From assembly GCA_030035585.1 (NCBI GenBank), contig CM057469.1, forward strand, positions 60,529,501 through 60,593,500: DNA of 64,000 bases, read 5' to 3'. The position numbers were made by a program, and so were the translations under genes. The stretch is from Dugong dugon. Lineage: Eukaryota > Chordata > Mammalia > Sirenia > Dugongidae. The notes under the pieces were generated by a model. It worked only from the letters and a program-made list of their open reading frames with translations, was not told the DNA's origin and ran no database searches. Of this stretch, positions 23,132 to 33,395 are shown piece after piece (within the stretch, counting starts at the first letter, position 1; each line of letters starts with the position of its first letter).

Positions 23132-23183
<52 letters not shown>

Positions 23184-23195
23184 ATATATATATAA
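23132..23195. repeat. Compound (CA)n-(TA)n microsatellite
   Basis: An uninterrupted run of about 24 CA units (23132-23180) is followed by a TA run to about 23195. Long pure runs of this kind are usually length-polymorphic. Confidence 0.97.
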
Positions 23196-23691
23196 ATTTA
23201 TGGATTAGACCTTAAGCTGGAGATACATTTTTATATTTGGAGGAAAGGCTGAGATCTTGAAATAGAGATTGAATCAGTGTTTGAGAATAGATCATTAAAC
23301 CAAATCATAACTTTATTTTGGTTCAGTAGATAACATGACACAAAAAAAACTCATTATCTTTTCTCTCTTTTTATGTTCTCTCCTATTTCCTAAACTAACG
23401 TTTGGGCAAAGAAATAGTATCTGGACATGGGTTAAGCAGGGTGGTTAAGAACAAGTAAAGGTTATGTTAAATTATAAAATTATCTGAGTCACCTCACCTT
23501 CCAGCCAAGATGGAATGACAGAGACCAGATTGAATTTCCCACCTGAACCAGCCAAAAAAGCTACAAAAAATATATATAAAATTACGATTTTCAAGACAAA
23601 AGATGTTAGGCAATGAAGGGCAGTGATCACTGAGAAATGGAAAACAAACAAAGGGAGCCTTAAAATTGCCCCAGCTACCTCCTTAAGAGGT

Positions 23692-23776
23692 AACGCTGGT
23701 GGCAGAGTGGTTAAGAGTTCTACTGCTAACCAAAAGGTCAGCAGTTTGAATCCACCAGCTGCTCCTTGGAAGAGCA
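23692..23776 (+). repeat. AfroSINE head only
   Basis: Only the tRNA-derived 5' portion is present: ggtggcagagtggttaagag, ctgctaaccaaaaggtcagc, a B-box-like cagtttgaatccaccagct and gctccttggaa. It stops before the body and tail. A SINE lacking its 3' end is unusual, because retroposons normally lose 5' sequence, so a later deletion is likely. Confidence 0.85.
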
Positions 23777-24759
23777 CAGAAAGAGAAAACTGAGACCAAG
23801 CCTTGCAGTCTTCATCATTTGAGAAGGCAGAGCTAAGACTCTGGGGTTGATTAGGCAAAGAGAGTTTGCAGGACAGAGTACCAGAGAGGAGAAATCCGAA
23901 CAGAGTAAATATTTTGAAGAACTGCATACTGATAGCAGAAAAGAAGTAAAAGTGAATTATGAACAGTTGGGAGAAATGGATGACATAGCAAGATGCTATA
24001 TTAAACATAGCCATACTGATAATCATATAATAAGTAAGTGGCCTAAACATGCCAACTAAAAGAGTTTAACGGATAAAAAAAGCAACACTCAACTATATGC
24101 TACTCATAAGAAACACATTTAAATTAAAAAATATAGAGAGATTGAAATTAAAATGTTGAAGAAATATACACCAAGCTAACAGTATCAAAAGAAATCTAGA
24201 AGTAATATATTAATATTAAATTAAGTTTCAGAACAAAATATATTCCAGAGATAAAAAAGATCATTTAATAGTGATAAAGGGTTAGTGCTTCAAGAGGACT
24301 TAACAATCCTAGACATGCATAAATCTAATAACAGATATCAAAATAAATAAATTGAAAACTGATAGAGCTGAAAGGAGAAATAGATTTACATTATAGTCAA
24401 ATATTTCAAAAGCTGTCTGTCAATAATTGATAGAATAAGTAGATGGAAAATCAGCAAGTGTATAGAAACTTGAATGTACAATCAATCAACTTGATCTAAT
24501 TAACATTTTTAGAAGACTCCACCAAACAAGAGAAGAATACACATGCTTTTTAAATGCATCAAAAACATTTCCCATGTTATACCATATCCTGAGCCATAAA
24601 ATAAGTCTCAATAAATATAAAATGATTCAGGTCAAACAAAGTGTGTTCTCTGACAATAGAATTTAATAGAAATCAATAACAGAAATATATAAGGAAAACC
24701 TCCAAATATTTTTTAAACTAAATGGCAGACCTCTAAAACTAACATATATCGAAGAAGAG

Positions 24760-24956
24760 GAACCTCTGGGTGGTGCAAATGGTTAACGCTCTTGGCTGCT
24801 AACTGAAATTTTGAAGTTCACCCAGAGTCACCTCAAAGAAAGGCCTGATGATGTACTCCAATAAATCAGCTATTAAAAACCCTATGGTTTCTATTGTGAC
24901 ACACATGGGGTCACCAGGAGTCTGAATTGACTGGATGGCAACTGGTTTAACTGGTT
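24760..24956 (+). repeat. AfroSINE variant (cctctgggtggt type)
   Basis: Head gaacctctgggtggtgcaaa and tggttaacgctcttggctgc, body gaagttcacccagagtcacc, tail acacatggggtcaccaggag and ttgactggatggcaactggt. It is the same subtype as the copies at 21826 and 30296. Confidence 0.85.
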
Positions 24957-25132
24957 TTCAAAGAAGAAATCAAATAGGAAATAAAGTATTTTGAACTGAG
25001 TGAAAATGAAAACACAGTATATCAAATCGTATGTGATGCCATTAAAGAAGTAATCAAGAAAAAAATTACAGTACTAAATGCATTTATATATTTATATGTA
25101 CATACATATATACATACCTATATCATATAAAA

Positions 25133-25320
25133 GGAGCCCTGGTGGTGCCGTGGTTAAAGCGATAGACTAACTGAAAGGTTAGTGGTTCGAAACCACCAGC
25201 TGCTCTGCAGGAGAAAGATGTAGCAGTCTGCTTCTGTAGAGATTTACAGCCTTGGAAACCCTATGGGGTTGCTATGAGTTGGCATTGACATGATGGCATT
25301 GGGTTTGGTTATTTGGTTTA
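25133..25320 (+). repeat. AfroSINE, full length with intact B box
   Basis: This is the cleanest complete copy. It starts gagccctggtggtgccgtgg (A-box region about 25143-25153). It has a perfect Pol III B box GGTTCGAAACC at 25184-25194, the middle block gtagcagtctgcttctgtag, the conserved ccttggaaaccctatggggt, the tail ttgctatgagttggcattga and a gggtttggtt terminal run. Possible TSD: tatatcatata (25119-25129) against tatattatata (25319-25329), one mismatch in low-complexity sequence. Confidence 0.93.
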
Positions 25321-25415
25321 TATTATATATACATCATATATGCGTATATTTGATATATACATATATAATATATGTATCAATTTTATGTATATCATATATA
25401 TATCAATTTTGTAGA
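25321..25415. repeat. TA-rich low-complexity stretch
   Basis: Repeated ATATATAC, CATATATG and GATATATAC steps without a strict period. It adjoins the SINE at 25133-25320 and may be the expanded target site. Confidence 0.85.
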
Positions 25416-25888
25416 AAATCTGATGGAATATATTAAAAAATAAATTTTACCAAGCTTACAGAATACAAAATCAATTGTTTTTATACACTAGCAACAATAA
25501 TCAGAAACTAAAATTTTTTAAATATCACTTATAACAGCATCAAATATATGAAATATGTAGTAATACATCTGATAAAAGATGTAAAAGACTCATACACAGA
25601 AATCCACCAAACATGGCAACAACTTAAGGAAGACCTGAATGCATGAATAAATAAATACACCTTATTCCAGGTCTGTAGACTCAATATTGTTCAGATATCA
25701 ATTCTTCCAAAACTGATTTTTGATTCAATACAATAGCTTTCAACATCCTGTCAGGATTTTTTTCTAGAAATTGACAAGCTGATTTTAAAATTATGAAGGA
25801 AATAAAAAGGATATAAAATTTTCCACAATGACAACAACAGCTGCAACAAAAACAAACTAAGAGCCCTTGGAAAAAGAACAAATTTGGA

Positions 25889-26012
25889 TGAGATGGATTG
25901 ACAGAGTGGGTGCAACAATGAGCTCAAACACAGCAGTGATTGTGTTTTGTTCTGTTGCACACAGGGTTGCTATGACTCGCAATTGACTCAACAGCACCTA
26001 ACAACAACAACA
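25889..26012 (+). mobile_element. RTE LINE 3' end
   Basis: About 124 bp of the RTE 3' terminus. It has gatggattgacagagtgggt, gcaacaatgagctcaaacac, a gttttgttctgttgcacaca segment, and gggttgctatgactcgcaat ending gcacctaacaacaacaac. It is a strongly 5'-truncated insertion inside the old L1, whose sequence resumes at about 26018. The coding part present is only the last 30 or so codons. Confidence 0.88.
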
Positions 26013-27035
26013 AGAGTACTTATTTGAAGACCTATAAAACCACAGTAATCAGGAAGATAGTGCTGTATTGGAGTCAAGACAGATAAATAGATCAATAGAA
26101 CAGAGTCTACAAATAGACTCACACATTTACGGACAACTAATTCTTTTACAAAGGTAAAAAGGCAGTTCAGTGGAGAAAATAGTCTTTCAACAAATGGTGC
26201 TGATAAACTAGATGTCCATAAGAAAAAAAATAACAATGACCCATATATACTTCATAGCATATACAAAAATAAACTCAAAATTGATCACTTAGGCCTAAAT
26301 ATAAAACTTCCAATTATAAAACGTCTTGAAGAAAACATAACAAAAAAAACTTCGTGAATTTGGGCCAAAGGTTTCTTTGATATGACATAAAATGCATAAT
26401 CCATAAACGAACAAATTTATAAATTAGACTTGCTCAAAATTACAACCTTCTGCTGCTCAAAACACACTGTTAGGAGAATACAAACGCAATCTACAAAACA
26501 GAAGAAAAAAATTGAAAAACATATAACTCATAAAGGATCTGTATCCAGAACATATAACTTTCAAACTCAATAATGAGAAATCAACTAAAACACAGTCAAA
26601 ATATTTGAACAGAAACTTCACCAAAGAAGATAGATGGATGGCAAATTAAGCATGTGGAAAATTTCTCAACACCATTACATTAGTCATGAGAGAAATGCAA
26701 AGTAAAACTATAATGAGGCATCACTACATAATTATTAGAATAGAAACAATTAAAAGATTGATCATACCAAGGGTTGGTAAGGATATGGAGAAACTAGAAC
26801 TTTTGTACACTGTTGGTGGGGATGTAAAATTATATAACCATTAGAGAAAACAGTTTAACTATTTCTTAAAAAGTTAAACACATACCTACCACATAATTGA
26901 ACAGTGCACTGTTTGTACCAACTATATTTGTAATATCCCCAAACAAACAAAAAACCCCAAATATCCACCAACAAATGACTGGATAGATAAACTATCTATC
27001 CACATAATGGGATACTATGGGATAATATGACTAGT

Positions 27036-27203
27036 GAGCCCTGGTTGACCAGTGGTTAAGAGCTCTGCTACTAACCAAAAGGTCAGCAGTTTGAATCCAC
27101 CAGCCACTCCTTGGAAACCGTATGGGGCAGTTCTCCTCTGGCCTAGAGGGTCCCTATGAATTGAATATGACTGTATGGCAGCGGGTTTGGTTTTTTGGTT
27201 TTT
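27036..27203 (+). repeat. AfroSINE, full length
   Basis: Head gagccctggttgaccagtgg, ctactaaccaaaaggtcagc, B-box-like cagtttgaatccaccagcc, body ctccttggaaaccgtatggg, tail ggtccctatgaattgaatat and a gcgggtttggtttttt end. It interrupts the C-terminal/3' UTR part of the old L1, which resumes at gaagcatgaatgaacttcaa. Confidence 0.92.
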
Positions 27204-27575
27204 GATGTACAGAAGCATGAATGAACTTCAAGGTAATTATGTTGAGTGAAAGAAAACATAATTCACTCTGCAACAAAAGCATATTTCACTCATAAAGATA
27301 GTACACATTGTGTAATTCCATTTTTATAAAACTTTAGGAAATGCAAACTAGTCTATAGTGCTAGAAAGCAAATAAGTAGCTGCCTTGGGAGTGAAGGGAT
27401 TAAAGTGTGGGGGAAACAGATTACAAAACGGCATGAGAAAAATATTAACTATCTTGACCATTTGATGATTTCAGGGGCGCATATATATCTCAAGCTTTAT
27501 CAAATTGTGATGTTTATTGCATGTGTTGATTCTACCTCAATAAAGTTGTTTAAAAATTGTATCCTTGGGAGAGTG

Positions 27576-27929
27576 AAAAAAAAGAAAAACAGCTATGTAT
27601 GAGTGAGATTACAGCGTCTCTGATTAATTGCAATGGAGGTTTACATGTACTGGCACACAGTTTCTTAGAAAGAAACATACTTAGCTCTTCTAACATGGAA
27701 ATTAACAATTATGAAACAATTTATAAGAGTCAGCTGCCTTATTGGGTGCTGAAAGGTAATTTGTTACTGAAAATCTATTATCAACTTCATAATTTATTCA
27801 AAAATACATATATAGTGCTTATAAGTTGTTAAAGCCTTGTGCTCCAGATAAAGAAAAAAAAAATCCAAAGTCTTAGAAAGGTTATGGGCAGAAAGATTAA
27901 AAAATGAGTTTTTCATTATAAGAAGTTTA
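27576..27929. other. Unassigned DNA
   Basis: No repeat or gene recognised. A 91-codon frame (27557-27832) has no domain and starts inside the L1 3' UTR. Confidence 0.4.
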
Positions 27930-28101
27930 CGCCTGCTAACCGAAAGGTTGGCAGTTCATACCCACCAGCCACTCCATGGGAGAGTGATGTGGCAATCTGC
28001 TACTATAAAGATTAAAGCCTTGGAAACCCTTTGTGGATGTTCTACTCTGTTGCATAGGGTCACTATGAGTCATAATCAACTCGCTGGCATACAACAACAA
28101 C
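27930..28101 (+). repeat. AfroSINE with an RTE-like (ACA)n tail
   Basis: The head is slightly truncated (gcctgctaaccgaaaggttg, cagttcatacccaccagcca). The body has atgtggcaatctgctactat and gccttggaaaccctttgtgg. The 3' end reads catagggtcactatgagtca and finishes gcatacaacaacaacat, an (ACA)n tail like the RTE LINEs rather than the gggtttggttt tail of most copies. Confidence 0.85.
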
Positions 28102-28680
28102 ATGACATCAGCATGAAGTCTACTCTGGGAGAAAAAATATTAGGGACATGTACATCATATGAGTCCTTGAAATAATCCAGGCTAGAAGAGACAGTGGAAA
28201 AGGGAAAAGTAGAGAAATAGACATGCTAAGAAAAATAACAGAATTTACTGATGAATTAACAGAAAATAGTGAGAACAAGAAATGCTTTTTACATATCCTA
28301 TTGGATATATTAAGTGTATTTATGATCCTACAGTAAAAAAGAAAGAACACAGCTTATGAAGCAAATTTGGAAGTCATCTGCGTATAGCTGGTATTTGATA
28401 TGTTGAAAGTAGATGATATCACCAAGAGGTGATTAAGCATACATAGAGAAAATAAGGTATGAAGGCTGCCTTTGGGTAGTCCAATATCAAAAAATTAGGA
28501 AGAAGAAGCAAATTAGGAGAGGGAGCAATAGTGGCGAAGGAGAAAAACCAAAAGACTTATGTCCTTGAAAACAAGAAAGAATTTTCAAGTGAAAAAAGAA
28601 TCATATATGTCAGATGCTACAGATATGTCAATTACAGTGTAGATATTGGATTGGATTTAATCAGGGTTGAGATTTTTCCA
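28102..28680 (-). repeat. L2 LINE fragment, minus strand
   Basis: Complement of the L2 body in the same order as the copy at 19590-20345: an aataatccaggctagaagag block, tttggaagtcatctgcgtat, gatatcaccaagaggtgatt, ctgcctttgggtagtccaat and a gtcaattacagtgtagatat stretch. The 87-codon frame at 28531-28794 overlaps this and is not considered real. Confidence 0.65.
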
Positions 28681-29402
28681 GGACAGTGTGACAAAGCAAA
28701 GAGGGTCAAGAAAGTTGACAGTGTTTGGTACGTAGTTACCATTCTCAGATCTCCTTTTAAAAAAAAATCCTCTGCCTGGAACATAGCTGATTGACAGCCC
28801 CAGCTGCCATATGTTTGGATTCATAATGGTGTATTCGTCAAGCCATGCTTACCTAGGTTACTCTCAGCCAATGACTGGGCTTGGTGGGCATATTAGAACT
28901 GAACCATTCCTGCTTGACCTGGGATTTTGCTGTGGGCAACTTTTGCTTGGGAACACCTCGCTGACCTGGTCAATATATTTCTCAGCATGAAGCAGACATC
29001 TGAAGTTCTTCTTATCTAATTTTTGCTTCTCTGTTTACTCTTACTGGTGCCAGACCTACATCATGATATGAAAGTTCTCCTTAGCCATTCCTTCTCCCTT
29101 TCCCTTCACCCTTTAAAGGCACTTCACTCAATACATCTTTTGCACATCTAATACCTTCTTCTCATCTACATCTTGGGGGACCTGAACTTATACATGATGT
29201 GTGCAAAGGTACAGTTAAAATCATGAATAATGGAATCAAAACTAAGTATGAGAAAAAAACAGTAAATGAAGACATTTAAAAAAACATTTTGAATTTAGTA
29301 GGATCAATAATTTTAGGTTCTAGGGAAGTTGAGGGATTGTTGGAGTTGTGATACTAGAAAGGGAGACTAAAAACAGAAGCAGTGCTAGTTTAAGAACTGT
29401 TG
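28681..29402. other. Unassigned, partly GC-richer block
   Basis: The part 28795-29190 stands out from its AT-rich surroundings. It reads like an old dispersed repeat (cagccccagctgccatatgt, ctcagccaatgactgggctt, acctgggattttgctgtggg) but I cannot name a family. The rest (29190-29402) is AT-rich and featureless. Confidence 0.4.
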
Positions 29403-29715
29403 TTGTTAGCTGTTACCAAGTCAACCCCCAACTCATGGTGACCCCATGCACAACAGAACAAAATGCTACTCAGTCCTGCGTCATCCCCATGATCAGTTGC
29501 AGATAAGACCGTTGTGATCCATAGGGTTTTCATTGGCTGATTTTTAGAAACAGATCTCCAAGCCTTTCTTCCAAGCCTATGTTAATCTGGAATCTCTGAT
29601 GAAACCTGTTCAGGATCATAGCAACACGCAGGCCTCCACTGACAGATGTGTGGTGGCTGTTCCTGAGGTGTGTTTTCAGAGAATCAAACCGGAGTCTCCC
29701 TCATCTGTCAGTAAT
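29403..29715 (-). mobile_element. Composite SINE: tRNA-like head, RTE-derived body and tail
   Basis: Read on the minus strand the right end (about 29680-29715) has gggagactccggtttgattc, a B-box-like sequence of a tRNA-derived head. The body (29515-29660) matches the RTE 5' region: complement of gttttcattggctgattttt, ccaagcctttcttccaagcc and gatgaaacctgttcaggatc. The 3' part (29403-29510) matches the RTE 3' end: complement of gaccccatgcacaacagaac and cctgcgtcatccccatgatc, ending in (CAA)n, seen as gttgttgtta. The element is thus a tRNA head fused to two RTE termini with all coding sequence removed. The first part of the head with the A box seems lost here. The tRNA-Gly-like nature of the head is recognition, not proof. 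Confidence 0.7.
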
Positions 29716-29877
29716 GAGATAATGTTTAAAGTATAGCCATAGAAGTGAGTGGCTGGGGTAGAATAGAAGGCAAAATATTGAAAGATAAATTGAGGTCAAA
29801 GAATTGAGAGGCCTGAGTTTTAAGATCAGGTACATAAATGTTAAATCACTAATTATCAAAACAGACATTTTGGCAAG
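29716..29877. other. Unassigned DNA
   Basis: A short AT-rich stretch between the composite SINE and the LTR. Nothing recognised. Confidence 0.4.
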
Positions 29878-30497
29878 TGTGATGGTTAGTTTTATATATC
29901 AACTTGGCTAGTCTATGGAGTCCAGTTGTTTGGTCAAACACTAGTCTAGATATTGCTGTGAAGTATCTATATGTGATTATAATTTAAATCAGTTGGCCTT
30001 AAGTAAAGCAGATTATGCTTCATAACATGGGTGGGCCTCATCAAATTAGTAGAAGATCTTAGAGCAAAGCCAGAAGTTTCTCCAAGGAGGATTCTTCCTC
30101 CAGACTATAAATAGATATTCTTCCAGAATTCCTTATTCTCCCTCACCACTTGACCTACAGATTTGGAACACAAGGTTGCAGGAATTTCCAGCCTGTCACA
30201 TGACCTATTAATTCTGGACTTTCCAACCCTCACAATCACATTAGCTAATTCCTCAAAGTCTCTCTCTTTAAATATATATGTATAGTCATTCATCTGTTGG
30301 CGGTTCATGTCCACCCAGAGGTGGCTTGGAAGAAAGGCCTGGCAATCTTTTTGCAAAGATCAGCCATTGAAAACCCTATGGATCACATTTCTCCTCTAAC
30401 ACACATGAGGTGGCCATGAGTTTTAATCAAATCAATGGTAACTGGTTAACTGGTTTATAAATCTTACTGGTCTGTTTCTCTAGAGAATTCTAAGACA
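29878..30497 (+). mobile_element. MLT2/ERVL-like solo LTR with inserted SINE
   Basis: The 5' end tgtgatggttagttttatat, followed by atcaacttggctagtctatg, tttggtcaaacactagtcta and atgggtgggcctcatcaaat, is typical of an ERVL-group (MLT2-like) mammalian LTR. The 3' end reads ggtctgtttctctagagaat and stops at ctaagaca, giving TG...CA termini. The SINE at 30296-30461 sits near the 3' end. The immediate 5-bp flanks (GCAAG and GGAAT) do not match, so the TSD has decayed or a boundary is off. No internal viral genes are present. An 83-codon minus-strand frame here is not considered real. Confidence 0.7.
30296..30461 (+). repeat. AfroSINE variant fragment inside the LTR
   Basis: Lacks the first part of the head. 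It begins tgttggcggttcatgtccac and continues ccagaggtggcttggaagaa, aggcctggcaatctttttgc, attgaaaaccctatggatca, aacacacatgaggtggccat and ends with actggttaactggttta. It is the same subtype as the copies at 21826 and 24760. Confidence 0.82.
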
Positions 30498-31625
30498 GGA
30501 ATTAAATAGCAAGTCAAGAATTACATCTTCATGGAATGAGGAGACGGACTTGAGAGTCTGGAAATGTCTGCAATAAGAAGACATATTGGGTGGTTTAGTC
30601 TGATGACACAGGCTTTAAAGCTGAATGATTTGGGCCAAATATAGGAAGAAGGGTCTAGACACAGTGATGGGAGTAAGTCACAGATATGGAGATACTGGCA
30701 ATTTAAAGTCAGCAGAGCTCAATGAAAAGTCCTAAGGATGTGAGTGATGCACAGCAGCATGTGCTACAGAGTTCCTGGATTTCAGTGCACTTTTGCAGAA
30801 AGTTGTATATATTAAGTTAATTGAAGGTTCCAGTTGAGTTGGTTGACTGTAAATTGTACTCACTGAGAATCTATATACCTGAAATTTTCTCCTAGATTAA
30901 TTGTAGGATGTCTACTTAAGGAAAATAAAATTTAACCCTGTGGTTATTAAAAATCAGTTTTCCAATATAAACAATTAACACCACCCCAGGCAACAGTAAG
31001 TGTGTTAATTACTAATATCCATAGAGAATTTAGATGGAATTAGACTTAACATCTGCATCAATCAAAGTGTGATTAGCCAGAAACGATGATATCTATGACT
31101 CTACTGAAAAACTCTGGCTTATATTTCTCTGCTGTATTGTAAGGGTAATAAATAAAAAAACAAGAGGAAACATCACATTGCTGATCCCACTAATCCAAGT
31201 TAATAATTTTATTGAACAAACGAGATAAAACAATACATATTTCCCATTTTTTTGCTCAAATTGCATGGCTATGTAATAAGCACACATACATATAACACAA
31301 GGAAATGATGAAATTTTGTAAAGAAGTTCTGGTATAGAGCACCCATGCATACACTGTGCCTGTCTCGTGACATTTCCAGAAGTGAATTTCGGCCTCATTC
31401 ACCCTCATTCAATAGACCAAAAATGTTAATTTTGATCTTATTTGTATAATAAAGGCATATGGATTGTGTTCAGTAGTACTCTGGTAACTGGAAAATAAAC
31501 AATTGAAACTGTATGTTTCTATTAATTTAGGTTGGTAATTATATCCTCATCACTTTAGAGTCATCAATCAGAACCCTGAACCTACTGAAGTCGGTCAGTA
31601 AATCAGGTGCTATCAATTGGAAGCC
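30498..31625. other. Unassigned AT-rich DNA
   Basis: No repeat family or gene is recognised. The longest frame is 101 codons on the minus strand (31093-31398), with hydrophobic stretches but no domain. It ends just before the 5' end of L1-B. Confidence 0.45.
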
Positions 31626-32018
31626 AGTGGGATCACTGGGAGCATTTTTTTTTTTCTTTTTGTCTTTCTTCATTTCTCAGTTTCTTGTCTCTCTATTTCT
31701 CTCTATACTTACCTTCTTTTCCTGTGTCCTGAATTTCTGGTGCTGTGTGACATCTCTACCCCTTCTAGCCAGACTGTATTTCATGGCCTGGGAGCCACTT
31801 CCTTGGTCTTTGCAGCCGCACCGGTGGGATCCCTGGGGGCTTTTCTTTTTTTTTTCCCTTAATTTTTATTTATTTATTTCTTCTTTTTCCCTTTTCCTTT
31901 TTGTTTTTCTCCATTTCTCAGTTTTTCATCTCTCTACTCCAATGGCAACCTCCATTAGCACTCTTTCTTTGTCTGTTTGTTTTTGGCTTCTGTTTCACTC
32001 ACCTCTCTCTCTCCTTTC
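31626..32018 (+). repeat. Two ~196-bp tandem monomers in the L1-B 5' UTR
   Basis: The motif agtgggatcactgggagc at 31626 recurs as ggtgggatccctgggggc at 31822. Each is followed by a T/CT-rich tract and the phrase ctccatttctcagttt (cttcatttctcagttt in unit 1) plus tctctct runs. The offset is about 196 bases. Unit 1 has the internal segment gacatctctaccccttctag, which I do not see in unit 2, so unit 2 passes into the unique part of the 5' UTR. In L1 biology such monomers are promoter units. Confidence 0.75.
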
Positions 32019-32446
32019 CCATACTCATCTTAGCTCCACACATGACAATCTACCCCCTCCTTCCTGCCTGCACTGTTCAGTGAACATCACAACTTTGAGC
32101 AGCACAGGCATGGCCTACCAGAACATGCCCCACACTGATTACCAGCCCGCACTGTCCACCCTAGTAAGTGCCACAAACAACCCATGCAAGCCACTCCCCT
32201 TTAGCTGGATCTACCCTGCTACACAATAGCTGAGCAACTGGCCCTGCCCATTGGACAAGGAGGAGGAAAGTATTGTGCTCACAGATGAGCAAACAATAAA
32301 GAATGCACAGCCCGCCTGCTCAGACATAACCCAATAAGACAAAAAAGCAGGATGAAAAAAACCTACAATCAATAAACAAAGAAAATAACTATTGAATGTC
32401 CTGAAGACAACAGAAAATATCAAAATATATAAAAAGACAGGACAGG

Positions 32447-33395
32447 ATGGTTGCAGTAGGTGTCCGAAATAAAACACCAGATTACTTTCCAGTAGAAGAA
32501 AAGGCACTAGAACTACCTGATAGGGAATTCAAATCTCTAATATTCAGAATTATCCAAGAGTTGAACCAAAAAGAAGACAAAAATGAGGAAAAAATAGACA
32601 AATTCATGGAATAGGCAGACAAATTCATGGAAACTACAGACAAAAAAATGGAAGAATTCAGGAAAATAATACAGGAACAAAATGCTAATGTAAATTCACT
32701 ACTAGAAATCATACAAAAACAATTAGAAATCCAAAAGATGAACAAGATTTCAGAAATGGACAATGTCATAGAATGGCTGAGGAGCACGTTCGAAATGATG
32801 GAAGACAGGATAGGCGAAATTGAAGACAAACACTTGGATACAACTCTGTTTGAGGAAAACTCAGAAGAAAGAATGAAAAAAACTGAAGAAATACTGAGCA
32901 TTATGTGGGATACAATCAAAAGCAAAAATTTTCAAGTGATTGGAGTTCCAGAACAGAGGGAGAAAACAGAAAACACAGAGAAGATCGTTGAAGAACTGCT
33001 GACAGAAAACTTCCCCAATATCATGGAAGATGAAAAGCTGGCCATCCAAGAAGCTCAACAAACTTTGTATAGGATAGACCCCAAAAGAAAATTACCAAGG
33101 CATATCATAATCACACTCACTAAGACCAAAGAAAAACAAAGAATCCAGAGAGCAGCTCAAGAAAAACAAAAAGTCACATACAGAGGAGAAAGCAGAAACC
33201 ATGCAGGCAAGAAGGTACTGGGATGACATATATAAAACGCTGAAAGAAAAAAATTGCCAACCAAGAATAATATATCCTGCAAAACACTCGTTCATATATG
33301 ATGGTGAAATTAGGACATTTCCAGATAAACAGAAATTAAGGGACTATGTAAAAACCAAACCAAACTTACAAGAATTATTAGAAGGAGTCCTTTGA
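32447..33395 (+). pseudogene. L1-B ORF1 remnant (RNA-binding protein)
   Basis: The frame opens with ATG at 32447 (MVAVGVRNKTPDYFPVEEKA), runs 55 codons and hits TAG at 32612-32614. It reopens downstream in the same frame and reads a lysine/glutamate-rich coiled coil (DKKMEEFRKIIQEQNANVNS) to about residue 140. An RNA-recognition region follows (IVEELLTENFPNIMEDEKLA, IDPKRKLPRHIIITLTKTKE). Near 33190 the frame shifts; the C-terminal domain continues in another frame from 33201 with QARRYWDDIYKTLKEKNCQP, RIIYPAKHSFIYDGEIRTFP and the ending LQELLEGVL. The stop at 32612 lies between two copies of a 16-base unit that adds one heptad. Repairing nothing, the protein is split in three. Confidence 0.9.

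Larger units (their letters stand above)
23490..27575 (+). mobile_element. Old, internally deleted L1, plus strand
   Basis: The 5' part (23495-23690) has an L1 5' UTR look with the motif cagccaagatggaatgacag. From about 24010 an endonuclease region follows (gtggcctaaacatgccaact, atgctactcataagaaacac). From 24960 the sequence moves through ORF2 (agcttacagaatacaaaatc, taacagcatcaaatatatga) to the C-terminal region (ttggtaaggatatggagaaa, cactgttggtggggatgtaa) and a 3' UTR ending near a caataaagttgtttaaaa signal at about 27538. The core reverse-transcriptase block is missing and no long frame survives. It hosts AfroSINEs at 23692, 24760, 25133 and 27036 and an RTE 3' end at 25889. The piece may be more than one insertion of the same age. 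Confidence 0.75.

Noticed and set aside
23472..24050. 192-codon minus-strand open frame
   Set aside because: It runs antisense through an old L1 5' region and across the AfroSINE head at 23692-23776. No domain and no start or splice context.
25184..25194. Possible tRNA gene from a perfect B box
   Set aside because: The sequence does not fold into a full tRNA with acceptor and anticodon arms, and continues into AfroSINE body and tail; it is a SINE head.
31627..32229. 200-codon plus-strand open frame at the L1-B 5' end
   Set aside because: It is dominated by F/L/S runs produced by the CT-rich tandem monomers of the 5' UTR. I considered an ORF0-like product, but there is no support beyond openness in biased sequence.
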